A stretch of 64,000 nt of DNA from an uncultured Lachnospiraceae bacterium (GCA_910576815.1 CAJTKA010000015.1:1-64000), one strand, 5' to 3'; positions 16,190 through 25,013 are shown, counted from the stretch's first letter. The notes: a model not told the origin generated them from the sequence alone. Numbers and translations are program-made.

Positions 16190-17452
16190 ATGGAAAATCC
16201 ACGCAAAAGAGATTATATTTGGAATACCGCGGCCGGGGTGATCAATGCGGCAGAGGCTGTAGTCATGTCGATGATTGTTACGCGCATGACGGGACTTACT
16301 GATGCGGGTATGCTGACGCTGGCTTTTGCGGTTGGGAATCTGATGCTGCCAATCGGTAAATTTGGGGTGCGTAACTATCAGGTGACTGATGTGGAAAACA
16401 GATTTTCAAGTTCCACATATTTTACGACCCGTATGATCACTGTTTTTTTAATGATTTTGGTTGTCTGCGGCTATTTGTGCTATGCCTCGGCGGGATTGGG
16501 ATATGGCGCTGATAAGTTGGGGATCGTTTTTGCGATATGCATGATTTATGCGGTCGAGGCTTTGGAAGATGTTATATGGGGATATTTTCAGCAGAGGAAC
16601 TGCTTGTATGCGGGAGCAAGGATGTTCTGCGTCAGGTGGATCGGTATTCTGCTGTTTTTCCCTGTTGTTCTGTATGGCAGTCGGAATATGAAAAAAGCGC
16701 TGCTGTTGTGCCTGGCGCTTTCGATCGTGATTTTTTTGGTGCTTCTGTGGGCAACTTATCCAAGGTTATGCGCCGAGGAGGATCAGTTTTCAAAACTTAT
16801 CAGAGAAAAGATCAATGTTGGGCAGATCGGACAGCTCCTGAAGGCGGTTTTACCGTTGTTTGGCATATCTTTCTTGGCTTTTTTTGAGAATAATATGCCA
16901 AAGTACGCCATTGATGCATATCTGACGGATGAGATACAGGCGTGTTATGGGTTTGTGGCCATGCCGGTTTTTGTGATCGGTCTGTTGAATAACTTTATCT
17001 ATCAGCCGACGCTTGTGCCCATGGCGGTTGAATGGGAGCAGGGACGGGTCGTACCATTCAAAAAACGGATTGCAAAGCAGATCATGATCATAGGCATACT
17101 GGCCGTCGTGTGTATGGCGGGAGCTTATTTATTGGGCATTCCTGTGCTTTCACTATTATACCATACGGATTTGACCGGATATAAAAGGGAACTGATGATA
17201 TTGCTTCTGGCAAGCGCTTTTCTGGCAGTATCAGGATACCAAAGCGTGGTGTTGACGATCATGCGCTGCCAAAAGGCACTTCTGCTGCCGCACGGTATTG
17301 TTGCGGTGACAGCGGCGCTTGGTCTGCCTGCTGTTGTATCAAGGTATGGGACGATGGGAGCGGCGATTAGTTATATGGCATTGATGTCACTGCTTTGTCT
17401 GCTGTACGGTGGGATATTGACCACAAAATTGAAAGGATATCATGAGATATGA
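16190..17452 (+). CDS. Polysaccharide/lipid-linked oligosaccharide flippase (Wzx-like)
   Basis: 420 residues from the ATG at 16190, which has GAAAGGA upstream (an in-frame start at 16169 lacks one). Around twelve hydrophobic segments and a beginning (TAAGVINAAEAVVMSMIVTR) typical of MATE/PST-type polysaccharide exporters. It would flip an undecaprenyl-diphosphate-linked repeat unit or teichoic-acid-type polymer precursor. Its last codon overlaps the following cytidylyltransferase paralog in an ATGA arrangement, so expression is coupled. Confidence 0.8.
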   Translation: MENPRKRDYIWNTAAGVINAAEAVVMSMIVTRMTGLTDAGMLTLAFAVGNLMLPIGKFGVRNYQVTDVENRFSSSTYFTTRMITVFLMILVVCGYLCYASAGLGYGADKLGIVFAICMIYAVEALEDVIWGYFQQRNCLYAGARMFCVRWIGILLFFPVVLYGSRNMKKALLLCLALSIVIFLVLLWATYPRLCAEEDQFSKLIREKINVGQIGQLLKAVLPLFGISFLAFFENNMPKYAIDAYLTDEIQACYGFVAMPVFVIGLLNNFIYQPTLVPMAVEWEQGRVVPFKKRIAKQIMIIGILAVVCMAGAYLLGIPVLSLLYHTDLTGYKRELMILLLASAFLAVSGYQSVVLTIMRCQKALLLPHGIVAVTAALGLPAVVSRYGTMGAAISYMALMSLLCLLYGGILTTKLKGYHEI

Positions 17453-18219
17453 AAGTAGTTATCTTGGCAGGAGGAACAAGAAGCACGATCAGCAATGAGC
17501 AGGAAGGGATTCCGAAGCCGATGGCGGAGATTGGCGGGAAACCGTTGCTCTGGCATATTATGAAAAACTTTTCCGCATATGGATATCACGAATTTATCAT
17601 TTGCGGCGGATATCGGGTGAATATGATTAAGGAATATTTTATGGATTATTATATTTACCAGTCTGATATCACGGTGGATTTGCAGAATAATCAGATTGAG
17701 ATCCATAAAAACCGCACGGAAGACTGGAAGGTAACAGTGGTAGATACAGGACTGTACGGTGCTACCGGCCAGCGTGTGGCGCAGATTCGAGATTATATAG
17801 AAGAGGAAAACTTTATTGTAACATATGGTGACTGCCTCTCGGATATTGACGTGTTGAAGCTGTACGATCAGCACATAAGCCAGGGAAAGATGGTGACGAT
17901 GGCGTTGGCGCAGCCGACCGGACGAAACAAATCTCTGGAAATAAACGAGGAAGGTCTTGTTGTGGGGAAACAGCACGGCGCGAATGAGAATCAGGCATGG
18001 ACAAACGCCTGCCTGTTTGTAATGAATAAAAAGATATTTAACATTTTGAATGGGAACTATGAGCTGGAAAGTTTTTTGCTCAATCAACTGGCAGATGAGA
18101 AACAGATTGCCACCTATAAGCACAAGGGCTTTTGGACACCTGTTGAAACATATCGTGACAGAGTTGCCATGGAAAATATGTGGAATGCGGGAATGGCACC
18201 ATGGATCAAAAATACTTAG
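17449..18219 (+). CDS. Degenerate cytidylyltransferase paralog (RfbF-like)
   Basis: 256 residues, clearly homologous along its length to the RfbF-like protein encoded next. The nucleotide-binding signature is altered: the usual LAGGxGSR/GTR is LAGGTRSTIS, the catalytic-site YGDGV is YGDCL, and GRFGA is GRNKS. KPMAEIGGKPLLWHIMK and the C-terminal GFWTPVETYRDRV are kept. Either it has a different substrate, or it has lost catalysis and acts as a partner subunit. It overlaps the flippase gene by four bases. It is a full-length open frame without stops or shifts, so it appears maintained. Confidence 0.75.
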   Translation: MKVVILAGGTRSTISNEQEGIPKPMAEIGGKPLLWHIMKNFSAYGYHEFIICGGYRVNMIKEYFMDYYIYQSDITVDLQNNQIEIHKNRTEDWKVTVVDTGLYGATGQRVAQIRDYIEEENFIVTYGDCLSDIDVLKLYDQHISQGKMVTMALAQPTGRNKSLEINEEGLVVGKQHGANENQAWTNACLFVMNKKIFNILNGNYELESFLLNQLADEKQIATYKHKGFWTPVETYRDRVAMENMWNAGMAPWIKNT

Positions 18220-18284
18220 TTACTTATAGATAAACAGATGATGGAAGAAGAATGACTGATGTCAGGAAGGAAATAGAAGTATCT

Positions 18285-19058
18285 ATGAAAGTAGTCATCT
18301 TAGCCGGCGGCAAGGGCAGCCGCATCAGCGAGGAATCGGTGATCAAACCAAAGCCGATGGTAGAGATCGGAGATAAGCCGATTCTCTGGCATATTATGAA
18401 AATATATTCCGCCTACGGCTATCATGATTTTATCATCTGCTGCGGCTATAAAGGGCATATGATCAAAGACTATTTTGTTCATTACTATATGTATCAGTCC
18501 GATGCTACATTTGGGCTGATGGATAAATCGAGGGAGTATCACAATTCCACAGCGGAGCCTTGGCGGGTGACTTTGGCGAATACCGGCTTGGAGACGTTGA
18601 CGGCCGGTCGCATCCTGCGGATTCGGGATTATATTGGGGAAGATGAGAGCTTCATGCTGACATATGGGGATGGTGTGGCGGATGTGGATATTTCGGCGCT
18701 GCTTACTTTTCATAAGTCTCACGGCAGGATCGCCACCATTACGACCACGCAGCCGGCGGGACGATTCGGCGCGATCAAGATAGATGAAAACGATATGATC
18801 GAAAGTTTTAAGGAGAAGGCAAGGAAGGACCAGTCATGGGTAAACACAGGATTTATGGTGTTGAATAGGGAAGTGTTTGACTATCTGGGCGACGGCTCAG
18901 AGATGCTTGAGAAAACGCCGTTTGAGCGGCTGGCGGCAGATCACCAGATGGCAGCGTACAGGCACCCGGGTTTTTGGTCGCCGATGGATACAGTGCACGA
19001 CCGTGCCTACCTGGAAGGCTTGTGGAGCGCGGGGGAGGCGCCGTGGAAAATCTGGTAA
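18285..19058 (+). CDS. rfbF: Glucose-1-phosphate cytidylyltransferase
   Basis: 257 residues from the ATG at 18285 (an upstream start at 18252 would add 11 residues). The nucleotidyltransferase signature LAGGKGSRIS, KPKPMVEIGDKP, TYGDGVADVD, GRFGAIKI and GFWSPMDT match RfbF/DdhA. It makes CDP-glucose from glucose-1-phosphate and CTP, the entry to CDP-3,6-dideoxyhexoses and related sugars, with RfbG (22413) and RfbH (20988). In this operon a three-gene toxin-antitoxin-like module lies between rfbF and rfbH. Confidence 0.9.
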   Translation: MKVVILAGGKGSRISEESVIKPKPMVEIGDKPILWHIMKIYSAYGYHDFIICCGYKGHMIKDYFVHYYMYQSDATFGLMDKSREYHNSTAEPWRVTLANTGLETLTAGRILRIRDYIGEDESFMLTYGDGVADVDISALLTFHKSHGRIATITTTQPAGRFGAIKIDENDMIESFKEKARKDQSWVNTGFMVLNREVFDYLGDGSEMLEKTPFERLAADHQMAAYRHPGFWSPMDTVHDRAYLEGLWSAGEAPWKIW

Positions 19059-19107
19059 CGAATGATACAAAACAGTGTGTACGAATTTGTATCGTTCGTG
19101 GTATACT
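19058..19107 (+). promoter_or_regulatory. Operator and promoter of the XRE/peptidase/PIN-like module
   Basis: Two 14-base arms, 19058-19071 (ACGAATGATACAAA) and 19086-19099 (TTTGTATCGTTCGT), form an inverted repeat matching at 13 of 14 positions around a 14-base spacer that holds a further ACGAA half-site. It ends two bases before an extended -10 (TGG then TATACT at 19102-19107), so a bound repressor would cover the -35 region. The left arm begins on the last base of the rfbF stop codon. Autoregulation by the XRE protein is the obvious reading. Confidence 0.6.
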
Positions 19108-19179
19108 AATAATAGAATTTGGCCTATACGGGGCAGAATGATTGATACCGCAAGCTGTTATGGCGGCAGGAGGATTGCG

Positions 19180-19539
19180 ATGAGAGAGCAGAGCAGAGTG
19201 TTTGGTAACAACCTGCAATTGTACATGAGGAAAGCTGATATCGGGGTGAATGAGTTTGCCAAAAGGCTTGGCTATTCCGAATATGAAGTACAGAAGATGA
19301 TGGATGCAAGATTGATTCCGGATAGCGGTGAAAAGGAAGAAATAGCAAAGATGCTGGGAGTTTCGATAGAGACCCTGTACAAGAAGCTGGATGATAAATC
19401 TTATGAGCAGGCGGGATGCTTGGAGTGTAGAGGCAGATTTTCTAATGCCGCGCATAAGCGTGAAATTTTGGATTTGTTTGATGCTTATTGTGATGTGCAG
19501 GAAACTTTGCGGGAGGAAGGACTGAAGTCATCTGTTTAG
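19180..19539 (+). CDS. XRE-family helix-turn-helix protein (antitoxin-like)
   Basis: 119 residues from the ATG at 19180, placed by AGGAGG just upstream. Residues about 10-65 form a Cro/CI-type HTH (VNEFAKRLGYSEYEVQKMM ... LGVSIETLYKKL). The C-terminal 45 residues contain two cysteines (CLEC) and have no clear match. It is the first gene of a compact three-gene unit with an ImmA/IrrE-type peptidase and a PIN-like protein, and a long inverted repeat overlaps its promoter, typical of autoregulated antitoxins. The stop codon lies in the loop of a perfect hairpin. Confidence 0.75.
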   Translation: MREQSRVFGNNLQLYMRKADIGVNEFAKRLGYSEYEVQKMMDARLIPDSGEKEEIAKMLGVSIETLYKKLDDKSYEQAGCLECRGRFSNAAHKREILDLFDAYCDVQETLREEGLKSSV

Positions 19540-19551
19540 GCAGATGACTTC
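19524..19551 (+). other. Hairpin spanning the stop codon of the XRE gene
   Basis: GAAGTCATCTG (19524-19534) and CAGATGACTTC (19541-19551) pair perfectly over 11 bp around a six-base loop containing the TAG stop. No T-run follows, so it is not a standard terminator. It lies just before the peptidase start and could tune the ratio of antitoxin to downstream proteins. Confidence 0.6.
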
Positions 19552-19556
19552 TTTCG

Positions 19557-20369
19557 ATGAGGCAAATGGCGGCTAAAATGAACAATAGTGGTTTGATAAC
19601 GCAAACAATCCGGCAATTTATAGCAGAGGTGCGGGAGGAAAAGCATATTGTAAATGAGGTAATCAGGGACGATGTGTTTGCCATTTTGAAAGCAGAGTGT
19701 ATTGTCTTGTTCTATGCATTGGAAGACAGTGGCGTTGAGGGGTGTCATATGATAAAGCCCGTCAATGGGGAGATGAAACAGTTTGTGTTCATCAACACCA
19801 CAAAGGCAGTACAGGAACAGACATGGACTGCGGCTCATGAATTAGGTCATGTGTGGCAGGTGGATTCATATATCAAAGAAAAGACAGGCCTGCAGGACTT
19901 GGATTCGGAAAAACTGGTCAACCGGTTTGCGGCGGAACTGCTGTTACCGGAAATGATATTCAGAAGGGTATTGACTGATAAATTAGAAGAATATGATTTC
20001 CAAGGCTCTAAATTAACCGAAAGCATGATGGTTCGTCTTGTGACATACCTAATGAACTACTTTTGTACACCGTATAAAGCAATTATACGCAGATTCAGTG
20101 AATTGAGATATATCAGGAAGGGGGCGGAACAACAGTACTTGGATGGTTTTTCGAGGCAGGCTGAACTCTATCAATATTTAATCAGAGAGAATCAGTATAC
20201 CAGATTAGAGACAGTCAACCGGGCATATTCCATGGAGAATATTGAGCAGGATATCAGACTGCTGGAAAGGCAAGAAGTGTATTCAGATAAAAAAATAGCC
20301 CGCCTGAGAGAAATGTTTCATTTAAGGTGGATAGACATAGAGGAAGGAACCTATCATTTTGGAGAGTAG
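19557..20369 (+). CDS. ImmA/IrrE-family zinc metallopeptidase
   Basis: 270 residues. HELGH at about 94-98 is the HExxH zinc motif and SEKLVNRFAAELLLP (from about 117) supplies the third ligand and signature of the ImmA/IrrE (COG2856) family. Members cleave or act on XRE repressors, as ImmA does on ImmR in ICEBs1. Pairing with the XRE gene just upstream fits this. The start is uncertain: ATGs at 19557, 19566 and 19578 are in frame and none has a strong ribosome binding site, consistent with translation controlled by the preceding hairpin. The last 100 residues are charged and of unknown role. The PIN-like gene follows after three bases. Confidence 0.8.
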   Translation: MRQMAAKMNNSGLITQTIRQFIAEVREEKHIVNEVIRDDVFAILKAECIVLFYALEDSGVEGCHMIKPVNGEMKQFVFINTTKAVQEQTWTAAHELGHVWQVDSYIKEKTGLQDLDSEKLVNRFAAELLLPEMIFRRVLTDKLEEYDFQGSKLTESMMVRLVTYLMNYFCTPYKAIIRRFSELRYIRKGAEQQYLDGFSRQAELYQYLIRENQYTRLETVNRAYSMENIEQDIRLLERQEVYSDKKIARLREMFHLRWIDIEEGTYHFGE

Positions 20370-20372
20370 GAT

Positions 20373-20972
20373 ATGGATGAGCAGACCGGGGCAGTGATAG
20401 ATGCAGATTTTTTTAGAAAAATTACAGAGTATGAGTACGGAACAGCACTTTTGCAAAGAGTGATGAAGGAATTGAATCTGAACCCGGTCATGCATGAGTT
20501 TGTTGCTGAGATAGAATTAAGGGATAATTTGTATTTGCAGGAATTGATGCAGTCAGGGGCGATTCGTATTATATGTTATAGCGATTACTTGAGGGAGCAA
20601 GACAAAAAATCTTATGACGAGTATTTTAGAGAAGCCTATGAGCGAATAAACTATTTTCCTTTTCCGGAAGGAGAAAATATTTATACATATGCAGATAGAG
20701 GGGAAAGCCTTGGCGAAATCCGATCACTATACATGGCGAGAAAAATGGGTTATTTGTATTTTATGTCTGATGATGCAGATTCTAAAACATTGGCTAAGGC
20801 TTTTTTCTCCCGCAAGAGTGGAATTGTAGTAAAAACGCTTTATGAGGTGTTTGTACTATGTAAAGAGAGAGAAACAGACCTTACATGGAAAGATATAAAA
20901 GTTACGGCTGCGAATGCCATGCGGACAAAACAACATCAATTGAATCAGCTAAAAGAGTTGTATGTAAGTTAA
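20373..20972 (+). CDS. PIN-like domain protein, putative ribonuclease toxin
   Basis: 199 residues. I do not recognise a named family, but the acidic residues fall as in PIN nucleases: VIDAD at 8-12 (first strand), E42/E46 in the second helix, GE at 114-115 (LGEIRSLYMARKMG) and SDDAD at 132-136. PIN proteins cleave RNA and are the commonest type II toxins. The order XRE, ImmA/IrrE peptidase, PIN-like with 3-17 base gaps suggests a three-component toxin-antitoxin or regulatory module. The function is inferred from pattern and context. The module lies within a CDP-sugar operon and is more AT-rich than the genes on either side. Confidence 0.55.
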   Translation: MDEQTGAVIDADFFRKITEYEYGTALLQRVMKELNLNPVMHEFVAEIELRDNLYLQELMQSGAIRIICYSDYLREQDKKSYDEYFREAYERINYFPFPEGENIYTYADRGESLGEIRSLYMARKMGYLYFMSDDADSKTLAKAFFSRKSGIVVKTLYEVFVLCKERETDLTWKDIKVTAANAMRTKQHQLNQLKELYVS

Positions 20973-20987
20973 GGAGATTATGTTTAT

Positions 20988-22337
20988 ATGAACAGTAAAA
21001 CAGAACAGCAGGCAAGAGAAGAAATCTTAAGTCTGGTAAAGCAATATTGTGCCACCTATCATAATCGAAAGGAACCTTTTCGAGAGGGGCAGCGGATTCC
21101 ATACGCCTCCCGAGTCTACGACAGTGCCGAAATGGTCAATTTGGTGGACTGTGCGCTGGAATTTTGGCTGACGGCGGGACGGTATACGGATGAATTTGAG
21201 CGAAAGATGGCGGAATATCTGGGCGTTAGATTCTGCTCGCTTGTCAATTCCGGATCTTCGGCGAACCTTCTGGCGTTCATGGCACTGACTTCGCCGCTTT
21301 TGGGAGAACGGGCAATCAGGCGTGGCGACGAAGTGATCACGGTAGCGGCGGGGTTCCCGACAACGGTGGCGCCTATGATTCAGTTCGGTGCGGTGCCGGT
21401 GTTCGTAGATGTGACCATTCCGCAATACAACATCGACGTGACCATGCTGGAGGAGGCGTTATCGGAACGGACGAGGGCGGTCATGATTGCGCACACGTTG
21501 GGGAATCCTTTTGATCTGCAGGCGGTCAGCGCATTTTGTAAAAAACATGATCTGTGGCTGGTAGAAGACAACTGTGACGCTTTGGGCTCTGAATATATGA
21601 TCGACGGCGTTTGGAAGCTGACGGGAACGATCGGAGATATTGGGACTTCCAGCTTTTACCCGCCGCATCACATGACGATGGGAGAGGGCGGGGCGGTCTA
21701 CACGGATAACCCGCTGCTGCATAAGTGCATCCGTTCTTTCAGAGATTGGGGGCGTGACTGTGTGTGTCCGTCCGGGCATGACAATCTCTGCGGACATCGG
21801 TTTGACAGGCAGTACGGCGAACTGCCGCTGGGATATGATCACAAATATGTCTATTCTCATTTTGGATATAATTTAAAGGCTACGGATCTGCAGGCGGCGG
21901 TCGGCTGTGCACAGTTAGAAAAATTTCCTTCTTTTGTGGAGCGGAGACGGCATAATTTTGACAGATTGAAAGCAGCACTGCTTGCGAATGAATCGGTGCA
22001 GGTCGAGGACAAGCTGATTTTGCCCGAAGCCTGTGAGCATTCCAACCCGAGTTGGTTTGGGTTCCTGCTTACCTGCAGGGAGGGAGTCAGCCGGAGTCAG
22101 GTCGTGCAGTACTTGGAAAACCATGGGATTCAGACGCGGATGCTGTTTGCGGGCAATCTGACGAAACATCCCTGTTTCGATGAATTGAGAGCGAAAGGGG
22201 ACGGCTATCGGATCGTGGGAGAGCTTGCGAACACGGATCGCATTATGGAAGATACATTCTGGGTCGGCGTTTATCCTGGGATGACGGACGAGATGATCGA
22301 TTATATGGCGAAGATGCTGATTGAGACAGTAAAATAG
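20988..22337 (+). CDS. rfbH: CDP-4-keto-6-deoxy-D-glucose-3-dehydrase (E1, RfbH)
   Basis: 449 residues of the aminotransferase fold. The PLP-binding lysine is replaced by histidine (PPHHMTMGEGG, H227/H228), the hallmark of this dehydrase. The [2Fe-2S] ligands are in place: C196, C258, C260 and C268, as C-X61-C-X-C-X7-C; Yersinia E1 has 57 residues in the first interval, and the four extra here are a short insertion after GSEY. With an E3-type reductase it removes the 3-hydroxyl of CDP-4-keto-6-deoxyglucose. AAGGAG precedes the start. No E3 reductase is seen in the window. Confidence 0.93.
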   Translation: MNSKTEQQAREEILSLVKQYCATYHNRKEPFREGQRIPYASRVYDSAEMVNLVDCALEFWLTAGRYTDEFERKMAEYLGVRFCSLVNSGSSANLLAFMALTSPLLGERAIRRGDEVITVAAGFPTTVAPMIQFGAVPVFVDVTIPQYNIDVTMLEEALSERTRAVMIAHTLGNPFDLQAVSAFCKKHDLWLVEDNCDALGSEYMIDGVWKLTGTIGDIGTSSFYPPHHMTMGEGGAVYTDNPLLHKCIRSFRDWGRDCVCPSGHDNLCGHRFDRQYGELPLGYDHKYVYSHFGYNLKATDLQAAVGCAQLEKFPSFVERRRHNFDRLKAALLANESVQVEDKLILPEACEHSNPSWFGFLLTCREGVSRSQVVQYLENHGIQTRMLFAGNLTKHPCFDELRAKGDGYRIVGELANTDRIMEDTFWVGVYPGMTDEMIDYMAKMLIETVK

Positions 22338-22412
22338 AAGGCGGTGCGTGATGGCGGCAGAGAAGAAGCAAGTATATGAAGCGCGGCTGTGAATGGCAGA
22401 AAGAGCAGGAAT

Positions 22413-23531
22413 ATGGTAAATACTGATTTTGGTTTGGACTTTTATCAAGGTAAAAAGGTGCTGGTCACAGGCCACACAGGGTTCAAGGGCACATGGATGT
22501 GTATGCTGCTTACACAGCTCGGCGCGCAGGTGACAGGCTATGCCCTTACGCCGCCTACGGAGCCGAGTGTATTTGTACTGAGTGGAATTGAGGATAAAAT
22601 CAACTCCGTAACGGGAGATATCCGTGATCTTGCGCATTTGCAGCAGGTGTTTGACGAGACGCAGCCGGAGATTGTCATTCATATGGCGGCGCAGCCGATC
22701 GTCAGGGAATCTTATCGCAATCCGGTCTATACGTATGAGGTAAATGTCATGGGAACGGTCAATGTTCTGGAGTGTGTGCGTACCCATCCTTGCGTGCGCT
22801 CTTTTGTGAATGTGACGACCGACAAAGTATATCTGAATAAGGAATGGGCATGGGGATATCGGGAAAATGAGGAATTGAACGGTTATGATCCCTATTCGAA
22901 CTCAAAGTCCTGCTCGGAACTGGTTACAAGCAGCTATAAAAACTCATTTATGAATCCGATCGTCCGAAAAGAGGATGCTGAAAATCGACCGGCGGCTGTC
23001 TCTACCGCAAGGGCAGGCAATGTGATCGGCGGCGGTGATTTTGCGGCGGATCGAATCATTCCCGACTGTGTGCGTGCCGTTCTGTCAGGGCAGGAGATCA
23101 TCGTCAGGAATCCGTATTCCATCAGACCTTATCAGCATGTTCTGGAGCCGGTGGCAGTATATCTGATGCTGGCGGCGAAACAGTATGAGGATCCTGTCTG
23201 CGCGGGTCCCTATAATGTCGGACCGGATGAAACGGACTGTTATACGACGGGACAGATCGTGACGCTGTTTTGCGAGAAATGGAATCAGAGAACGGGGCAG
23301 CAGGCAGGCTGGAAAAACGAGTACGACGGCGGGCCTCACGAAGCAAATTTTTTAAAGCTGGATTGCGCGAAGCTTAAAAGTGTATTTGGATGGAAACCGG
23401 TCTGGAATGTGGAAACGGCAATGGAAAAAATCGTGGAGTGGACGGTTGCCTATCGGGATGGCGGAGATATAACGGAGCTGATGAACAGGCAGATTCGGCA
23501 ATTTTTGCAATTGAATGCATCGGGAAATTGA
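22413..23531 (+). CDS. rfbG: CDP-glucose 4,6-dehydratase (RfbG)
   Basis: 372 residues from the ATG at 22413 preceded by GCAGGA; the in-frame GTG at 22389 lacks a site. VTGHTGFKGTW is the NAD-binding motif and characteristic of RfbG; TTDKVYLNKEW, YDPYSNSKSCSEL (catalytic Tyr and Lys) and NVIGGGDFAADRI are family signatures. It converts CDP-glucose to CDP-4-keto-6-deoxyglucose, the RfbH substrate. It follows rfbH by 75 bases, which hold only a 13-codon frame. Confidence 0.93.
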   Translation: MVNTDFGLDFYQGKKVLVTGHTGFKGTWMCMLLTQLGAQVTGYALTPPTEPSVFVLSGIEDKINSVTGDIRDLAHLQQVFDETQPEIVIHMAAQPIVRESYRNPVYTYEVNVMGTVNVLECVRTHPCVRSFVNVTTDKVYLNKEWAWGYRENEELNGYDPYSNSKSCSELVTSSYKNSFMNPIVRKEDAENRPAAVSTARAGNVIGGGDFAADRIIPDCVRAVLSGQEIIVRNPYSIRPYQHVLEPVAVYLMLAAKQYEDPVCAGPYNVGPDETDCYTTGQIVTLFCEKWNQRTGQQAGWKNEYDGGPHEANFLKLDCAKLKSVFGWKPVWNVETAMEKIVEWTVAYRDGGDITELMNRQIRQFLQLNASGN

Positions 23532-23597
23532 TTGTATTTTAGAATGGACAATGCTGGGAAGGAAAGATTGAAAATTAAGATTTTCAGTCGCGAGTAA

Positions 23598-25013
23598 ATG
23601 ATGATAGAGAAGAAAAGAAAAGAAAACAGAGAGAGAATGGCGGTAACTCCTGTCATAAGTTTGGGCAATAAGTGGAGGCAGGAGAGAGCGTTTGCTATTT
23701 TTCTTGTCATCACTGCTTTCCTGATGCTCGTCAGCATTGTCTGGGTATATCATGTGAAAGTGTTAAATGCGCCCAAGGTATATTCTGACGGGTTTGGATA
23801 TTATGCGTATCTGCCGGCGCTTCTGCGCGGGGATTTTTCGTTTGGATTTATTGAAGCGGAAGGCTGGGAACATAGTCTGAAATTAATAGAGGCGGATGGC
23901 GGACCGGTCAATAAATATCCTGTTGGCGTTGCCATCATGGAAAGTCCGTTTTTCTTTGCGGCGCACCTGCTGTCGCTTCTTCGGGATACGCTTACGGGAA
24001 GTGCGACGGCGACCGGATACAGTAACCTTTACCAGTATATGGTGCTTTTTGGCGGCGTTTGCTATTGGGTGGCGGGAACGATCCTGCTTTATCAATTATT
24101 GACGGGATTTCTCGGCTTTTCCAAGAGGGTATCCCTGATCACCTGTGTGGTAATCACCTATGGGACGAATCTGTTTCATTATGCTTCCTATGACGCCTGC
24201 TTTTCTCACATATATTCTTATTTTTTATTTAATCTGTTTCTCTATTACCTATGCTGGTATGAAGAAAGGCAGAAAGCAGGAGAAAATAAGATATGGCAGA
24301 CCTGTATCTTTGGTTTTTTGGCAGGATTGATCTTCATGTGCCGCAATACCAATATCTTATTTGTGCTGACCTATGTGTTTTATGGTGTTACTGATTGGAA
24401 TACGCTGAAAGCGCGTATGGTCACGATCCTCAAGCCGGCACGGGCGGTTCCGATCATCCTGACGGGGGTCATCACGCTTTTTCCGCAGCTTTTCTATTGG
24501 CATGCGGCTACCGGAAATTGGTTCCTGTATTCTTATGGAGGAGAGTATTTTGAATGGCTGGCGCCGCAGGTTGGCAATTTTTTGTTCAGCGTGAGAAAGG
24601 GACTTCTATTTTGGAGCCCGATTCTTATTTTGGCGCTGCCGGGAATGGTGATCGCATATAAAAAGAAAGATAACCTTCATATCGGATTGACGGTGTTTCT
24701 CCTGCTGATCCTGTATGTGTCCAGCGCGTGGTGGATGTGGTATTACGGGGGATCTTTCGGGCAGAGAGTGGCAGTTGATTTCCTATGCGTTTTTGCGATA
24801 TTGATAGCTCGCGTGTTTGAAAGCTTGGAGAAGTGGCGGCAGCAGGGCGGGAGAAAAACCATGTATAAGACGATGGCTGTGGCAGTCTATGGCTTATGCG
24901 GGGTATGTATTGTGTGGAATTTGATCAGTATGCGGGCGTATTGGTATCGTGTCCTTCCGCCGGACGGAGCGGACTGGAATACGATTCGGAATATTATGGG
25001 AATGATTCTGTAA
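23598..25013 (+). CDS. Polytopic membrane glycosyltransferase, GT-C type
   Basis: 471 residues with about 10-12 hydrophobic segments. After the first membrane span comes VYSDGFGYYAYLPALLRG, an extracytoplasmic acidic motif at the position of the catalytic Asp in GT-C transferases that use polyprenyl-phosphate sugars. FWSPILILALPG and AWWMWYYGGSFGQR are other conserved-looking loops. It would add a lipid-linked sugar to the exported glycan outside. The start may instead be the ATG at 23637. A 10-bp hairpin with a four-base loop (23566-23589) just ahead has no T-run. Substrate unknown. Confidence 0.7.
   Translation: MMIEKKRKENRERMAVTPVISLGNKWRQERAFAIFLVITAFLMLVSIVWVYHVKVLNAPKVYSDGFGYYAYLPALLRGDFSFGFIEAEGWEHSLKLIEADGGPVNKYPVGVAIMESPFFFAAHLLSLLRDTLTGSATATGYSNLYQYMVLFGGVCYWVAGTILLYQLLTGFLGFSKRVSLITCVVITYGTNLFHYASYDACFSHIYSYFLFNLFLYYLCWYEERQKAGENKIWQTCIFGFLAGLIFMCRNTNILFVLTYVFYGVTDWNTLKARMVTILKPARAVPIILTGVITLFPQLFYWHAATGNWFLYSYGGEYFEWLAPQVGNFLFSVRKGLLFWSPILILALPGMVIAYKKKDNLHIGLTVFLLLILYVSSAWWMWYYGGSFGQRVAVDFLCVFAILIARVFESLEKWRQQGGRKTMYKTMAVAVYGLCGVCIVWNLISMRAYWYRVLPPDGADWNTIRNIMGMIL

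Noticed and set aside
22351..22392. Thirteen-codon frame between rfbH and rfbG
   Set aside because: Too short and without distinctive sequence; probably only leader for rfbG.
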